44,173 bases of DNA from Oscillospiraceae bacterium (GTDB lineage Bacteria > Bacillota > Clostridia > Oscillospirales > Oscillospiraceae): the NCBI GenBank assembly GCA_021203045.1, contig JAJQBY010000009.1:1-44173 (forward strand). Reading direction: 5' to 3'. The notes under the pieces are model-generated. The model ran no database searches. It was given only the letters and a program-made list of their open reading frames with translations, and was not told the origin of the DNA. The position numbers were made by a program, and so were the translations under genes. Numbering within the stretch: the first letter of the stretch is position 1; each line of letters opens with the position of its first letter. Below are positions 24,324 to 33,129 of the stretch, piece by piece.

Positions 24324-24385
24324 TCCTGCCGGGACGATTATTCCCGCAAATGATCCGGTTTCCTCTCTTTGAAGAATAATGGGGG

Positions 24386-24414
24386 TTGAAAAAAACGCCC
24401 TGCGCCATTATAAT
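24386..24414 (+). promoter_or_regulatory. Promoter of the rRNA methyltransferase/dprA/topA run
   Basis: TTGAAA (24386-24391) and perfect TATAAT (24409-24414) have a 17-bp spacer. It lies in the 159-bp gap after pcrA and probably drives the long gene string that follows. Confidence 0.75.
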
Positions 24415-24482
24415 GTTGGTAACTTTTATGGAAAGGGCGGCCGCCTGGGCGGAGAGAAGCTCCCCGGGGCGGAGAAGGGGCG

Positions 24483-25220
24483 ATGGAGGTCATACATTCC
24501 CGGCAGAATGAGCTGATAAAGCGCTTTATATCCCTCGGCTCCGACGGCAAGGCCCGTCAGGAGTCGGGGGAATACCTATGTGCGGGCGAGACCATGCTCC
24601 AGGAGGCGATAGCCTCCGGGGCGGAGATCACCTGCGTGCTGGCGCTGGAGGAGCGGCCCGGGCTGCCCAGCAGGACAGTGACGCCGGCGCTGCTGAAAGC
24701 GGTGTCGCCGCTGCAAAACAGCTCGGGGCCGGTGTTTTCCGTGCGGATGCGCCCCCTGCCTCCGCCGGAGACGCTTCTGCGGGTCATGGTGCTGGAAAAT
24801 GTACAGGACCCCGGCAATGTGGGGACCGTTCTGCGGACGGCGGACGCCTTCGGGATCGACCTGGTGGCGCTGTGCGGGGCCTGCGCCGACCCCTATAACC
24901 CCAAAACCGTCCGGGCCACCATGGGGGCAGTGTTCCGCCAGCCTGTGGTGAAAACGACCCTTTCCGATCTGGAGACGCTTTTGGGCGGCCTGCCGCTGTA
25001 TGGAGCGGCTCTGTCCCCGGAGGCGGTGGATATACGGCAGCTCCCTCCGCCGCCTGTGGCTGTGGCGGTGGGGAACGAGGGCAGGGGCCTGTCACCGGAG
25101 CTGCTGTCGCTGTGCAGAGGGCAGACGGTGATACCGATGCGCCCCTGCGCCGAATCGCTGAACGCGGCGGTGGCCGCCTCCGTGGCGATGTGGGAGATGA
25201 CGCGGGCATGGCTAGATTAA
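24483..25220 (+). CDS. TrmH/SpoU family RNA 2'-O-methyltransferase
   Basis: A 245-residue SPOUT methyltransferase that uses S-adenosylmethionine to methylate a ribose 2'-OH in rRNA or tRNA. An N-terminal substrate-binding domain (RQNELIKRFISLGSDGKAR...) precedes the SPOUT domain, with motif 1 VLENVQDPGNVGTVLRTADA, motif 2 VAVGNEGRGLSPE and motif 3 IPMRPCAESLNAAVAASV (the knot that holds SAM). GGGG-rich sequence and GGGGCG precede the start. The family includes RlmB and YsgA; I cannot tell which base it modifies. Its 3' end overlaps the dprA start by 13 bases. Confidence 0.9.
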   Translation: MEVIHSRQNELIKRFISLGSDGKARQESGEYLCAGETMLQEAIASGAEITCVLALEERPGLPSRTVTPALLKAVSPLQNSSGPVFSVRMRPLPPPETLLRVMVLENVQDPGNVGTVLRTADAFGIDLVALCGACADPYNPKTVRATMGAVFRQPVVKTTLSDLETLLGGLPLYGAALSPEAVDIRQLPPPPVAVAVGNEGRGLSPELLSLCRGQTVIPMRPCAESLNAAVAASVAMWEMTRAWLD

Positions 25221-26149
25221 AATATTGGATATGGCTGTCCTGCATAGGCGGAGTACGGCCTCTGGTAAAATATCAGCTGGCGGCGGCTCTCGGCGGGCCG
25301 GAAAAGCTGTTTTTTGCCTCAAAGGAGGAAATGCAGACCGCCTGCGGTCTGATGCGTCCGTCGGAGGCGGAACGCCTGGCGGATAAGAGCCTGGAGACGG
25401 CTGCCCGGACCATAGGCAGGTGCGGCGAGAAAAACATCACCATCCTGACTCTCCAGGATGCGGATTATCCCGACCGGCTCCGGCAGATACCCGACCCGCC
25501 GGTGGTGCTGTATATTGCCGGCAGGCTTCCCGCTGTGGACGAACTGCCGCTGATCGCCGTGGTGGGGACCAGAAAGGCTACGGCCTACGGTATCCGCATG
25601 GCGGCAAAAATGGGGCGTGAGATCACTGCCGGGGGCGGTGTCGTGGTTTCCGGCCTGGCGGCCGGGTGCGACGGCGCGGCCATCCAGGGCGCGCTGGAGG
25701 CAGGCGGCGCGCCGGTGGGGGTATTGGGAACGGCTGTCGATCAGGTGTACCCGAAGCAGAATAAATGGCTGTTTGACGAGCTTCGGACCCGGGGTGCACT
25801 GGTCAGTGAATATGCGCCGGGGATGCGGACCTTTCCTTCGGATTTTGTGGCGCGAAATCGCATCATAACAGGCCTGAGTCTGGGGGTAGTGGTGGCGGAG
25901 GCCCCTATCCGCAGCGGCACCCGCACGACGGTGGAACACGCGCTGGAGCAGAACCGGGATCTGTTCGCTGTGCCCGGTAATGCGGATGCGGCGGTATGCG
26001 CTGGCTGCAACGATCTTCTGGCCCAGGGAGCCGCTGTCGCCACCTGCGGCGCAGATGTTTTGGGGACCTATGAGGGCCGGCGGGAGCTGTTTTCCCGGCC
26101 TGTTTCGCCCATACCTATTAAAAAAAGATTGACAAGCCGGAGGACATAG
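25208..26149 (+). CDS. dprA: DNA-processing protein DprA, main domain (gene frameshifted near 3' end)
   Basis: 313 residues: DprA loads RecA onto incoming single-stranded DNA in natural transformation. An N-terminal helical region (WLSCIGGVRPLVKYQLAAAL) is followed by the Rossmann domain: AVVGTRKATAYG, SGLAAGCDGAAIQGAL, GTAVDQVYPKQN, FVARNRIITGLSLGVVVVEA-like and SGTRTTVEHALEQ...FAVPGN. ATG 25208 is chosen over an upstream ATG at 25112 because it matches the family N-terminus. After PIPIKKRLTSRRT the frame stops at 26149, at a run of seven A (26120-26126). One extra A gives PIKKKIDKPEDIVYIDLTDE and joins the winged-helix domain that follows in the next frame. So dprA looks split by one missing base. 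Gene order dprA-topA-trmFO is the usual one. Confidence 0.9.
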   Translation: MARLKYWIWLSCIGGVRPLVKYQLAAALGGPEKLFFASKEEMQTACGLMRPSEAERLADKSLETAARTIGRCGEKNITILTLQDADYPDRLRQIPDPPVVLYIAGRLPAVDELPLIAVVGTRKATAYGIRMAAKMGREITAGGGVVVSGLAAGCDGAAIQGALEAGGAPVGVLGTAVDQVYPKQNKWLFDELRTRGALVSEYAPGMRTFPSDFVARNRIITGLSLGVVVAEAPIRSGTRTTVEHALEQNRDLFAVPGNADAAVCAGCNDLLAQGAAVATCGADVLGTYEGRRELFSRPVSPIPIKKRLTSRRT

Positions 26150-26373
26150 TTTATATTGACCTCACGGACGAAATGGAAAAGCTGCCCACGGCCCAGCGGG
26201 ACATCCTCAAGGCGATGACCCGCCCGGATATGCACGCCGATGAGATCATCCAGGCAACGAGCCTGCCCGCGCCAGAGGCGCTGGCGGCACTGACCATGCT
26301 GGAGATCACGGGCTACATCGTCCGCGGCGCCGGCAAGCGCTATACCCGCAAGGATAAGACCGGACATAATTGA
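26150..26373 (+). pseudogene. dprA: DprA C-terminal winged-helix domain, out of frame
   Basis: In the frame reached by a one-base slip at 26120-26126 the sequence reads DLTDEMEKLPTAQRDILKAM..., then HADEIIQATSLPAPEALAALTMLEITGYIVRGAGKRY and stops at 26373. This is the DprA winged-helix domain (DML1-like) that many DprA proteins carry at the C-terminus. An internal ATG at 26173 could start it alone but has no ribosome site. Read as the last part of one dprA gene. Confidence 0.85.
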
Positions 26374-26408
26374 ATTGAGAAGCAATATTGAGTGAGGGAC
26401 CAAAAAAT

Positions 26409-28781
26409 ATGGCAAAGGCAAAAACCGATCTCGTCATCGTGGAATCCCCTGCGAAGGCGAGAACGATCGAAAAATATTTAGGCCCCGGCTATAAGGTGGT
26501 GGCCTCCATGGGGCATCTCCGTGATCTGCCAAAAAGCACTCTCGGAGTGGATGTGGAGCACGACTTTCAGCCGGATTACCGGCCAGTAAAGGGCCGGGAG
26601 GACGTGATAGAGGACCTCCAGACCCGGTCCAAAAAGGCGCAGACCGTCTATCTGGCGACGGACCCTGACCGGGAGGGAGAGGCGATCTCCTGGCACCTGA
26701 AGGAGCTGCTGGAGCTGCCGGATGAGAAGGCCCGCCGGGTCACGTTCAATGAGATCACAAAAAACGTGGTGCGGGAGGGGATCGCAAACCCCAGGGATAT
26801 CGACCAGGATCTGGTAGACGCCCAGCAGGCCCGGCGCATCCTGGACCGGCTGGTGGGCTATAAGCTCAGCCCCCTGCTGTGGCGGAAGGTGCGCAAGGGC
26901 TTGTCCGCCGGACGCGTCCAGTCCGTGGCCACGCGCATGGTGCTGGATCGGGAGCGGGAGATACGGGATTTCAAACCGGAGGAATACTGGTATATCTTCG
27001 CGCAGCTTGCCACCGATAAGGGAGAGGCGTTCCGTGCCCAGTTCCACGGCACGGAAAAGAAGAAAATGGAGCTTCACAGCGAGGCGGAGACGGACGCGGT
27101 ATTGAAGGCCGTGGAGGGCAAGCCCTTTACCGTCACCACCGTGAAGCACGGAAAGAAGCAGCGCAGCCCCTCGCCTCCGTTCATCACCTCGACCCTCCAG
27201 CAGGAGGCCTCCCGCCGTCTGGGGATGACCCCCCGCCGTACCATGAGCGTCGCCCAGCAGCTATATGAGGGCGTGGATATCGAGGGAGAGGGCACTGTGG
27301 GCCTTATCACCTATATGCGTACCGACTCCCTGCGTCTTTCGGAGGACGCTCTTTCCGCCGCCGCAGATTTTATCCGGGGCCGGTATGGAGAGGATTACTA
27401 TTATGGCAAGCCCCGCCATTTCAAGACCGGCAGCAACGCACAGGATGCTCATGAGGCTATCCGGCCCAGTGTGCCCAGTCTGTCTCCGGACCGGGTGCGG
27501 AGCAGTCTGACCGGCGATCAATACAGGCTGTACCGCCTGATATGGGGGCGGTTCACCGCGAGCCAGATGGCGAACGCCGTCTATGACAACGTCACCGTGG
27601 ACGCCGCCTGCGAGGGGTATGTGTTCCGCGCTTCCTATTCCCGCCTGGCTTTTCCCGGCTACACTGCCGTTTATGAGGAAAACAAGGATGAGGAGGAAGG
27701 CGAGGCGGAGTCCGGCGGGAAAAAGCCTCTCCCGGATCTGAAGGAGGGCCAGACCGTGACCCCGGCCAAGCTGGAGAAGGAACAGCACTTTACGAATCCG
27801 CCCTCCCGCTATACGGAGGCCACCCTGATCCGCGCCATGGAGGAGAAGGGCATCGGCCGGCCCAGCACCTATGCTCCCACCATCTCCACCATCACGGCCA
27901 GAGAGTATGTGGTCAAGGAGGGGAAGCACCTCCGGCCAACGCCCTTGGGGGAGACTGTGACCCAGCTGATGGAGGAGCGGTTTCCGGATGTAGTGGATGT
28001 GCAGTTTACCGCCCGGATGGAGAGCTCACTGGATAAGGTGGAGGAGGGCGAGGAGAACTGGAGGCAGGTCCTCCACGAGTTTTACGATGGCTTCTCCCAG
28101 GAGCTGGAGAACGCAGAGACCGCCCTGGAGGGCGTCCGCATCAAGGTGTCGGACGAGGTCTCCTCGGAAATCTGCCCCAAGTGCGGGAAAAACCTTGTGT
28201 ATAAAAAGAGCCGGTTCGGCTGGTTCCTGGCCTGCCCGGGCTATCCCGAATGCAGCTTCACCATGCCTATCGTGGTGGAGATGCCGGGAAAATGCCCCAG
28301 GTGCGGGTCCCGTATCCTGAAGCGCACATCCAAGAAGGGATACCCTTATTACGCCTGCGAAAAGGGCGCGGCCTGCGGCTTCATGACCTGGGATGTTCCC
28401 ACGGCGGAGGTTTGCCCTTCCTGCGGCAAGACCATGTTCAAGCTCTCCGGTAAGGGCCAGCGCAAGCCCTTCTGCATTAATGAGGAGTGCGAGGACTTCC
28501 TGCCGGAGGAAAAGCGTGGCTACCGCTACCGGGCGAAAAAGACGGCGGATACTGCCGGGGAAGCCGCCGATGGGAGCGCGCCGCCCGCCGCAGAGGAGGA
28601 AAAACCGGCCAAAAAGACAGGCACAGCGAAAAAGACCAGTACAGCGAAAAAAACCGGCACGACGAAAAAGAGCGCCACATCCAAGACCGGAGCCGCAAAA
28701 AAGACGACCGCCAAATCGACCGCAGCGAAAAGGTCTGCGTCCTCTAAGGCAAAATCGGCTGAGACGGAGGACGGGGAATGA
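26409..28781 (+). CDS. topA: DNA topoisomerase I
   Basis: A 790-residue type IA topoisomerase that relaxes negative supercoils. TOPRIM domain near the start ([35 protein letters not shown]), then [13 protein letters not shown], and catalytic Tyr ~302 in [11 protein letters not shown]. Three Cys4 zinc modules follow ([11 protein letters not shown]...[16 protein letters not shown]...[17 protein letters not shown]...CINEEC). The last ~70 residues are a low-complexity Lys/Ala/Thr tail (repeated [12 protein letters not shown]), which likely binds DNA nonspecifically, as in actinobacterial TopA. ATG 26409 follows GAGGG by 10 bases; the earlier ATG 26388 has no such site. It overlaps trmFO by 4 bases. 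Confidence 0.97.
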   Translation: MAKAKTDLVIVESPAKARTIEKYLGPGYKVVASMGHLRDLPKSTLGVDVEHDFQPDYRPVKGREDVIEDLQTRSKKAQTVYLATDPDREGEAISWHLKELLELPDEKARRVTFNEITKNVVREGIANPRDIDQDLVDAQQARRILDRLVGYKLSPLLWRKVRKGLSAGRVQSVATRMVLDREREIRDFKPEEYWYIFAQLATDKGEAFRAQFHGTEKKKMELHSEAETDAVLKAVEGKPFTVTTVKHGKKQRSPSPPFITSTLQQEASRRLGMTPRRTMSVAQQLYEGVDIEGEGTVGLITYMRTDSLRLSEDALSAAADFIRGRYGEDYYYGKPRHFKTGSNAQDAHEAIRPSVPSLSPDRVRSSLTGDQYRLYRLIWGRFTASQMANAVYDNVTVDAACEGYVFRASYSRLAFPGYTAVYEENKDEEEGEAESGGKKPLPDLKEGQTVTPAKLEKEQHFTNPPSRYTEATLIRAMEEKGIGRPSTYAPTISTITAREYVVKEGKHLRPTPLGETVTQLMEERFPDVVDVQFTARMESSLDKVEEGEENWRQVLHEFYDGFSQELENAETALEGVRIKVSDEVSSEICPKCGKNLVYKKSRFGWFLACPGYPECSFTMPIVVEMPGKCPRCGSRILKRTSKKGYPYYACEKGAACGFMTWDVPTAEVCPSCGKTMFKLSGKGQRKPFCINEECEDFLPEEKRGYRYRAKKTADTAGEAADGSAPPAAEEEKPAKKTGTAKKTSTAKKTGTTKKSATSKTGAAKKTTAKSTAAKRSASSKAKSAETEDGE

Positions 28782-30100
28782 TGGAACCAGTCTCCGTTAT
28801 AGGAGCCGGCCTGGCCGGATGTGAGGCTGCCTGGCAGCTGGCAGAACGGGGAATCCCCGTGCGGCTGTATGAGATGAAGCCGGAGAAGATGACCCCTGCC
28901 CATACGTCACCGCTTTTTGCGGAGCTGGTCTGCTCCAACTCCCTGCGGGGGGATGACCTTTCGAATGCTGTGGGCCTTTTGAAGGAGGAGCTGCGCCGCA
29001 TGGGGAGCCTTATCATGCTCTCTGCCGAGAAGCATCGTGTTCCTGCTGGCGGAGCCCTGGCGGTGGACAGAACGGCCTTTGCCCGGACCATCACGGATAT
29101 GATACGGTCTCACCCTAATATCCAGGTGATAGAGGGGGAGGTAACAGATTTTCCGGAGGGCGAGTGCATTGTGGCTACCGGGCCGCTTACCAGCGATGGG
29201 CTTATTCCCGCCATCGGGGAAAAATGCGGGGACAGGGACTTCCTCCATTTCTATGACGCCGCAGCACCGCTGATCGCAGCAGACAGCATCGATATGACCA
29301 AGGCCTGGTTCGGCTCCCGTTATGGAAAGGGAACGGCGGATTATATCAACTGCCCCATGAATAAAGAAGAATATACCGTCTTCACAGAGGCTTTGGCGTC
29401 CGCCAAACAGGCGGAGGTACACGGCTTCGAGGACGGAGGCGTGTTCGAGGGCTGTATGCCTGTGGAGGTCATGGCCCGCCGGGGACAGGACACCCTGCGC
29501 TATGGGCCCCTGAAGCCGGTAGGTCTGCGCCATCCGGAGACGGGGGAGAGCTATTACGCCGTGGTCCAGCTCCGGCGTGACAACGATGAGGGAACGGTGT
29601 ATAATCTGGTAGGGTTTCAAACCCATCTGACCTTCCCGGAGCAGCGGCGGGTCTTTGGCATGATACCCGCCCTGGCGAATGCGGATTATCTGCGGTATGG
29701 AAAGATGCACCGCAACACCTTCCTGAACTCTCCGGCTCTGCTGGACAGATACTATCGCCTTCGCAGTGAGCCTCGCCTGTCCTTTGCCGGACAGATGACC
29801 GGCGTGGAGGGATATGTGGAATCCTGCGCCTCCGGGCTGCTGGCTGGTATCGAGACGGCCCGGCGCTTAAAGGGGCAGGAGCCGCTGAATCTGCCTCGTA
29901 CCACGGCCACCGGCGCTCTGGCTATATACGTCTCCGGCGGCGGAGCCAGCGGGGATTTTCAGCCGATGAACATAAATTTTGGTATTATCGAGCCATATGG
30001 AGAACGTATCCGCGGCAAGCGGGAACGGAATCTGAAGATCGCGGAGCGAGCCCTGGCCGTGCTGGATGAGTGCATAGGGCGAGCGGATTTCAGAGCGTGA
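28778..30100 (+). CDS. trmFO: Folate-dependent tRNA uridine-54 methyltransferase TrmFO
   Basis: A 440-residue FAD enzyme that makes ribothymidine-54 in the T-loop of tRNA using methylenetetrahydrofolate and NAD(P)H. The FAD-binding [17 protein letters not shown] comes first, then the family stretch [29 protein letters not shown] split over residues ~46-75, and [19 protein letters not shown] near the end. The start lies within the topA stop (ATGATGG, two adjacent ATG). It follows topA as in Bacillus, but xerC/hslVU genes that come next there are missing. Confidence 0.95.
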   Translation: MMEPVSVIGAGLAGCEAAWQLAERGIPVRLYEMKPEKMTPAHTSPLFAELVCSNSLRGDDLSNAVGLLKEELRRMGSLIMLSAEKHRVPAGGALAVDRTAFARTITDMIRSHPNIQVIEGEVTDFPEGECIVATGPLTSDGLIPAIGEKCGDRDFLHFYDAAAPLIAADSIDMTKAWFGSRYGKGTADYINCPMNKEEYTVFTEALASAKQAEVHGFEDGGVFEGCMPVEVMARRGQDTLRYGPLKPVGLRHPETGESYYAVVQLRRDNDEGTVYNLVGFQTHLTFPEQRRVFGMIPALANADYLRYGKMHRNTFLNSPALLDRYYRLRSEPRLSFAGQMTGVEGYVESCASGLLAGIETARRLKGQEPLNLPRTTATGALAIYVSGGGASGDFQPMNINFGIIEPYGERIRGKRERNLKIAERALAVLDECIGRADFRA

Positions 30101-30126
30101 TATACGGAGAAGGAGGGACGACAGGG

Positions 30127-31149
30127 ATGAAGATCATATTGGACGCCATGGGCGGGGATAACGCCCCCGCTTCCGTGGTGGAAGGAGCCGTCCGGGCCTG
30201 CGGTGAGTTGGGCGTGGACGTGGTCCTGGTAGGCCGTGAGGCGGAGATCGATCAGTGCCTCGCTGCCTGCGGCAGCGCCAGAGGAGAGCATATCCAGGTG
30301 GTGAACGCTACCGAGGTGGTCACGATGGAGGATGATCCCAGCATGGCTACCCGCCGGAAGAAGGATTCCTCCATGGCCGTGGCTCTGACCATGCTGAAAA
30401 ACGGCCAGGGAGACGCCGTGGTTTCGGCTGGGAGCACAGGCGCGCTGCTGACCGGAGCTACCCTGATCGTAAAGCGCATCCGGGGCATCCGCCGGGCGGC
30501 GATGGGACCGGTTCTGCCCAATGGGGGCAAGGGCGTTCTGCTGATGGACTGCGGCGCAAATGTGGACTGTACGCCGGAATATTTGCTGCAATTTGCCTAT
30601 ATGGGCTCCTTTTACGCGGAGCGGATCATGGGCTGCGAAAATCCTCGCGTGGCCCTTCTGAACGTAGGCACGGAGGATACGAAGGGCGGAGTGCTGCAAA
30701 AGGAGAGCTTTGAGCTCCTGCGCCAGGCGGCGGACGCAGGCCGGATCAATTTCATCGGAAACGCTGAGGGAAGCGATCTGATGACAGGCCGGGTGGACGT
30801 GATGATAACGGACGGCTTTTCCGGCAACGTTATGCTGAAAACCGTAGAGGGCGCGGCGAAGTTTATGTTCAGCCAGCTCAAGGGCGTGCTTTATACCAGT
30901 ACGAAAAATAAGCTGGCAGCCCTGGCGATCAAAAAGGATCTTTCCGGTATGAAGGCCATGCTTGACCCCGCCGAGGTGGGCGGGACGGCTATGCTTGGCA
31001 TTTCAAAGCCGGTGATCAAAGCACATGGAAGCTCAGACGGGCGGGCCATATTCAACGCTATCCGGCAGGCGGCGGCCTGCGCAGAGGCGGATGTGGCCGG
31101 TGCGATCGAGGCTAACATAGAATATATGAAAATCGAAAAGGAGACTTAA
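30127..31149 (+). CDS. plsX: Phosphate acyltransferase PlsX
   Basis: A 340-residue enzyme that converts acyl-ACP to acyl-phosphate for glycerol-3-phosphate acylation by PlsY, at the inner face of the membrane. It begins MKIILDAMGGDNAP, and contains AGSTGALLTGA, NVGTEDTKGG and GFSGNVMLKTVEGAAK, all family hallmarks. ATG 30127 has AAGGAGG 10 bases upstream; an earlier ATG at 30070 lies inside trmFO. acpP starts 5 bp after its stop. The fapR, fabD and fabG genes that surround plsX in Bacillus are absent here. Confidence 0.96.
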   Translation: MKIILDAMGGDNAPASVVEGAVRACGELGVDVVLVGREAEIDQCLAACGSARGEHIQVVNATEVVTMEDDPSMATRRKKDSSMAVALTMLKNGQGDAVVSAGSTGALLTGATLIVKRIRGIRRAAMGPVLPNGGKGVLLMDCGANVDCTPEYLLQFAYMGSFYAERIMGCENPRVALLNVGTEDTKGGVLQKESFELLRQAADAGRINFIGNAEGSDLMTGRVDVMITDGFSGNVMLKTVEGAAKFMFSQLKGVLYTSTKNKLAALAIKKDLSGMKAMLDPAEVGGTAMLGISKPVIKAHGSSDGRAIFNAIRQAAACAEADVAGAIEANIEYMKIEKET

Positions 31150-31154
31150 AACCC

Positions 31155-31391
31155 ATGGTGTATGAGAAAATCGTGAGCATGATCTGCGACCAGTTCGGCA
31201 TGGAGCCGGACGAGCTGAGCGAGAGCTCCACCTTTACCGAGGATCTCGGTATCGATTCCGTGGACGTGGTAGAGCTTGTGGTAGAGCTGGAGGCCGAGTT
31301 CGGCATGTCGGAGATCCCGGAGGAGGACCTCAAGAAGATGCACACCATCGGCGATCTGGCCGAGTATGTGCGCACCCACGCGGACATCTGA
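31155..31391 (+). CDS. acpP: Acyl carrier protein
   Basis: A 78-residue acidic carrier of growing acyl chains. The 4'-phosphopantetheine attachment site is Ser35 in LGIDSVDVVELV. AAAAGGAG precedes the start. The last A of its TGA stop is the first base of the rnc ATG (TGATG), so it is coupled to rnc, as in many bacteria. Placing plsX and acpP together links phospholipid precursor supply and carrier production. Confidence 0.96.
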   Translation: MVYEKIVSMICDQFGMEPDELSESSTFTEDLGIDSVDVVELVVELEAEFGMSEIPEEDLKKMHTIGDLAEYVRTHADI

Positions 31392-32062
31392 TGGAGCAGC
31401 TGGAGCGGCGGCTTGGCTATAGCTTCACGAACCGTTCCTATCTGGATACGGCGCTGACCCACAGCTCCTACGCCAACGAGCAGGGACACCAGCGCAGCAA
31501 CGAGCGCCTGGAATTTTTGGGCGATTCGGTGCTGGGATTCTGTGTGGCCAAGGCGCTGTGGCGGCTGTATCCGGATATGCCGGAGGGCGGGCTGACCCGC
31601 CTGCGGGCAGAGCTCGTCTGCGAGGCGAGCCTGCATCAGGTGGCTCTGTCCCTGGAGCTTGGACAGTATATCCATCTGGGGAAAAATGAGGAATGCAACG
31701 GCGGCCGGGAGCGCACCTCCATCCTGGCTGACTGCGTGGAGGCTATCATCGCCGCCATGTATCTGGACGGCGGAATGCAGCCGGCGGAGGCGTTCATCGA
31801 GGAATATATCCTCAAGGACCTGCGGGCCGGGCGCCGTCCTGTCAGAACGGACTATAAGACTCAACTCCAGGAGCTTTTGCAGCGGGCGGGGGGCGCGTCT
31901 CCTGTGTACGCTATCATAGCGGAGAGCGGCCCGGATCATGCAAAGACCTTTACCGCCAGCGTTACCCTCCATGACGGCTCCCAGGCCAAAGGAGAAGGAA
32001 AAAGCAAGAAGGAGGCGGAGCAGATGGCTGCCAAGGCAGCACTGCAAACGCTGGAGGACTGA
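31391..32062 (+). CDS. rnc: Ribonuclease III
   Basis: A 223-residue dsRNA-specific endonuclease for rRNA maturation and mRNA processing. The signature NERLEFLGDSVLG holds the catalytic acidic residues, with DCVEAIIAAMYLDGG as the second acidic cluster. The C-terminal dsRNA-binding domain (from about residue 155: DYKTQLQELLQ...GPDHAKTFTASVTL...GKSKKEAEQMAAKAAL) is complete. The start uses TGATG with acpP and the stop overlaps the next ATG in the same way. Confidence 0.96.
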   Translation: MEQLERRLGYSFTNRSYLDTALTHSSYANEQGHQRSNERLEFLGDSVLGFCVAKALWRLYPDMPEGGLTRLRAELVCEASLHQVALSLELGQYIHLGKNEECNGGRERTSILADCVEAIIAAMYLDGGMQPAEAFIEEYILKDLRAGRRPVRTDYKTQLQELLQRAGGASPVYAIIAESGPDHAKTFTASVTLHDGSQAKGEGKSKKEAEQMAAKAALQTLED

Positions 32063-33069
32063 TGGCAAAAAGAAGCATTATTCCCCTGTTTATCCCCCAT
32101 CTGGGCTGCCCGAACGATTGCGTCTTTTGCGACCAAAAGCGCATCTCCGGCAGCCTTTCGCCTGCCTGCGGGACGGATGTTATCCGGGCCCTGGAGGCGG
32201 CGAAGGCCCGGGGACAGCGGGGCGTGGAGCTGGCCTTTTACGGCGGGAGCTTTACGGCTATCGACCGGGAGATACAGCAGGAGCTGCTGTCTGCGGCCGC
32301 ACCCTACCGTGAGAATGGGACGGTGGGCGCTGTGCGCTTGTCTACCAGACCGGACGCGGTGGATGAGGATATTCTTAATTTTTTAAGCTCCTGGGGCGTC
32401 CGGACCGTGGAGCTGGGAGCACAGTCCCTGGATGAGCAGGTGCTGCTGGCAAGCGGCCGGGGCCATACGGCGGCGGATACTGTCCGGGCTGCCGGCTTGG
32501 TCAAGGCGGCAGGGCTGCAGCTTATCCTTCAGATGATGACGGGGCTGCCCGGCTCCAGCCGGGAATCGGATGTCCGGACGGCTCATGGCGTCATTGCCTT
32601 GAGGCCGGACGGCGTGCGGATTTACCCCACGGTCATCGTGAAGAACACGGCGCTGGAGGCCATGTGGCGGTCGGGGCAATATCAGGAGCACACGGTGGAG
32701 GATGCAGTGGCAGTCTGCGCGGACATTCTGCCGCTGTTTCAGTCGGTGGACATCCCAGTCATCCGTCTGGGCCTGAATCCCACGGAGGAGCTCTCCCATG
32801 GCAGCGCGGTGGGCGGGGCCTATCATCCGGCACTGGGCGAGCTGGTGCGTTCCGAGGTGATGCGCCGCCGGGCGGAGGCCCTCCTGCGGGAGGTCCCTGC
32901 CGGGGCCGCCGTTATCCTGGGCGTAGAGCCGAGGGCCGTGTCCGCTATGACCGGTCAGCACCGGTGCAATATCACCTCTCTTTGCGCTTCATTGGGCCTT
33001 TCGGCGCTGACCGTACGTCCGATGGAGGGAGTCGGTGATGAAATTATCATTGTTGACGTGAGAGCATAA
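32062..33069 (+). CDS. Elp3-like radical SAM protein
   Basis: A 335-residue radical SAM enzyme with a cluster motif CPNDCVFC (Cys16, Cys20, Cys23; C-x3-C-x2-C) and the glycine motif FYGGSFTAI. STRPDAVDEDIL and VELGAQSLDEQVL are typical of the Elp3/HemN-like branch. There is no GNAT acetyltransferase domain, so it is not a full Elp3 tRNA-modifying enzyme. Genes of this kind sit between rnc and smc in many Clostridia, and the function is not established to my knowledge. The start is fused to the rnc stop (TGATG). Its 3' end contains the smc promoter. Confidence 0.85.
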   Translation: MAKRSIIPLFIPHLGCPNDCVFCDQKRISGSLSPACGTDVIRALEAAKARGQRGVELAFYGGSFTAIDREIQQELLSAAAPYRENGTVGAVRLSTRPDAVDEDILNFLSSWGVRTVELGAQSLDEQVLLASGRGHTAADTVRAAGLVKAAGLQLILQMMTGLPGSSRESDVRTAHGVIALRPDGVRIYPTVIVKNTALEAMWRSGQYQEHTVEDAVAVCADILPLFQSVDIPVIRLGLNPTEELSHGSAVGGAYHPALGELVRSEVMRRRAEALLREVPAGAAVILGVEPRAVSAMTGQHRCNITSLCASLGLSALTVRPMEGVGDEIIIVDVRA

Positions 33070-33081
33070 TCAGGGTATACT
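33053..33081 (+). promoter_or_regulatory. Promoter of smc, inside the end of the radical SAM gene
   Basis: TTGACG (33053-33058) and TATACT (33076-33081) have a 17-bp spacer. It begins 17 bases before the upstream stop codon and would drive smc-ftsY and genes beyond. Confidence 0.7.
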
Positions 33082-33129
33082 ACATTTTGTGTGCGTTTGC
33101 TCGCGATACTACCAACAGAGGTGTAAGAT

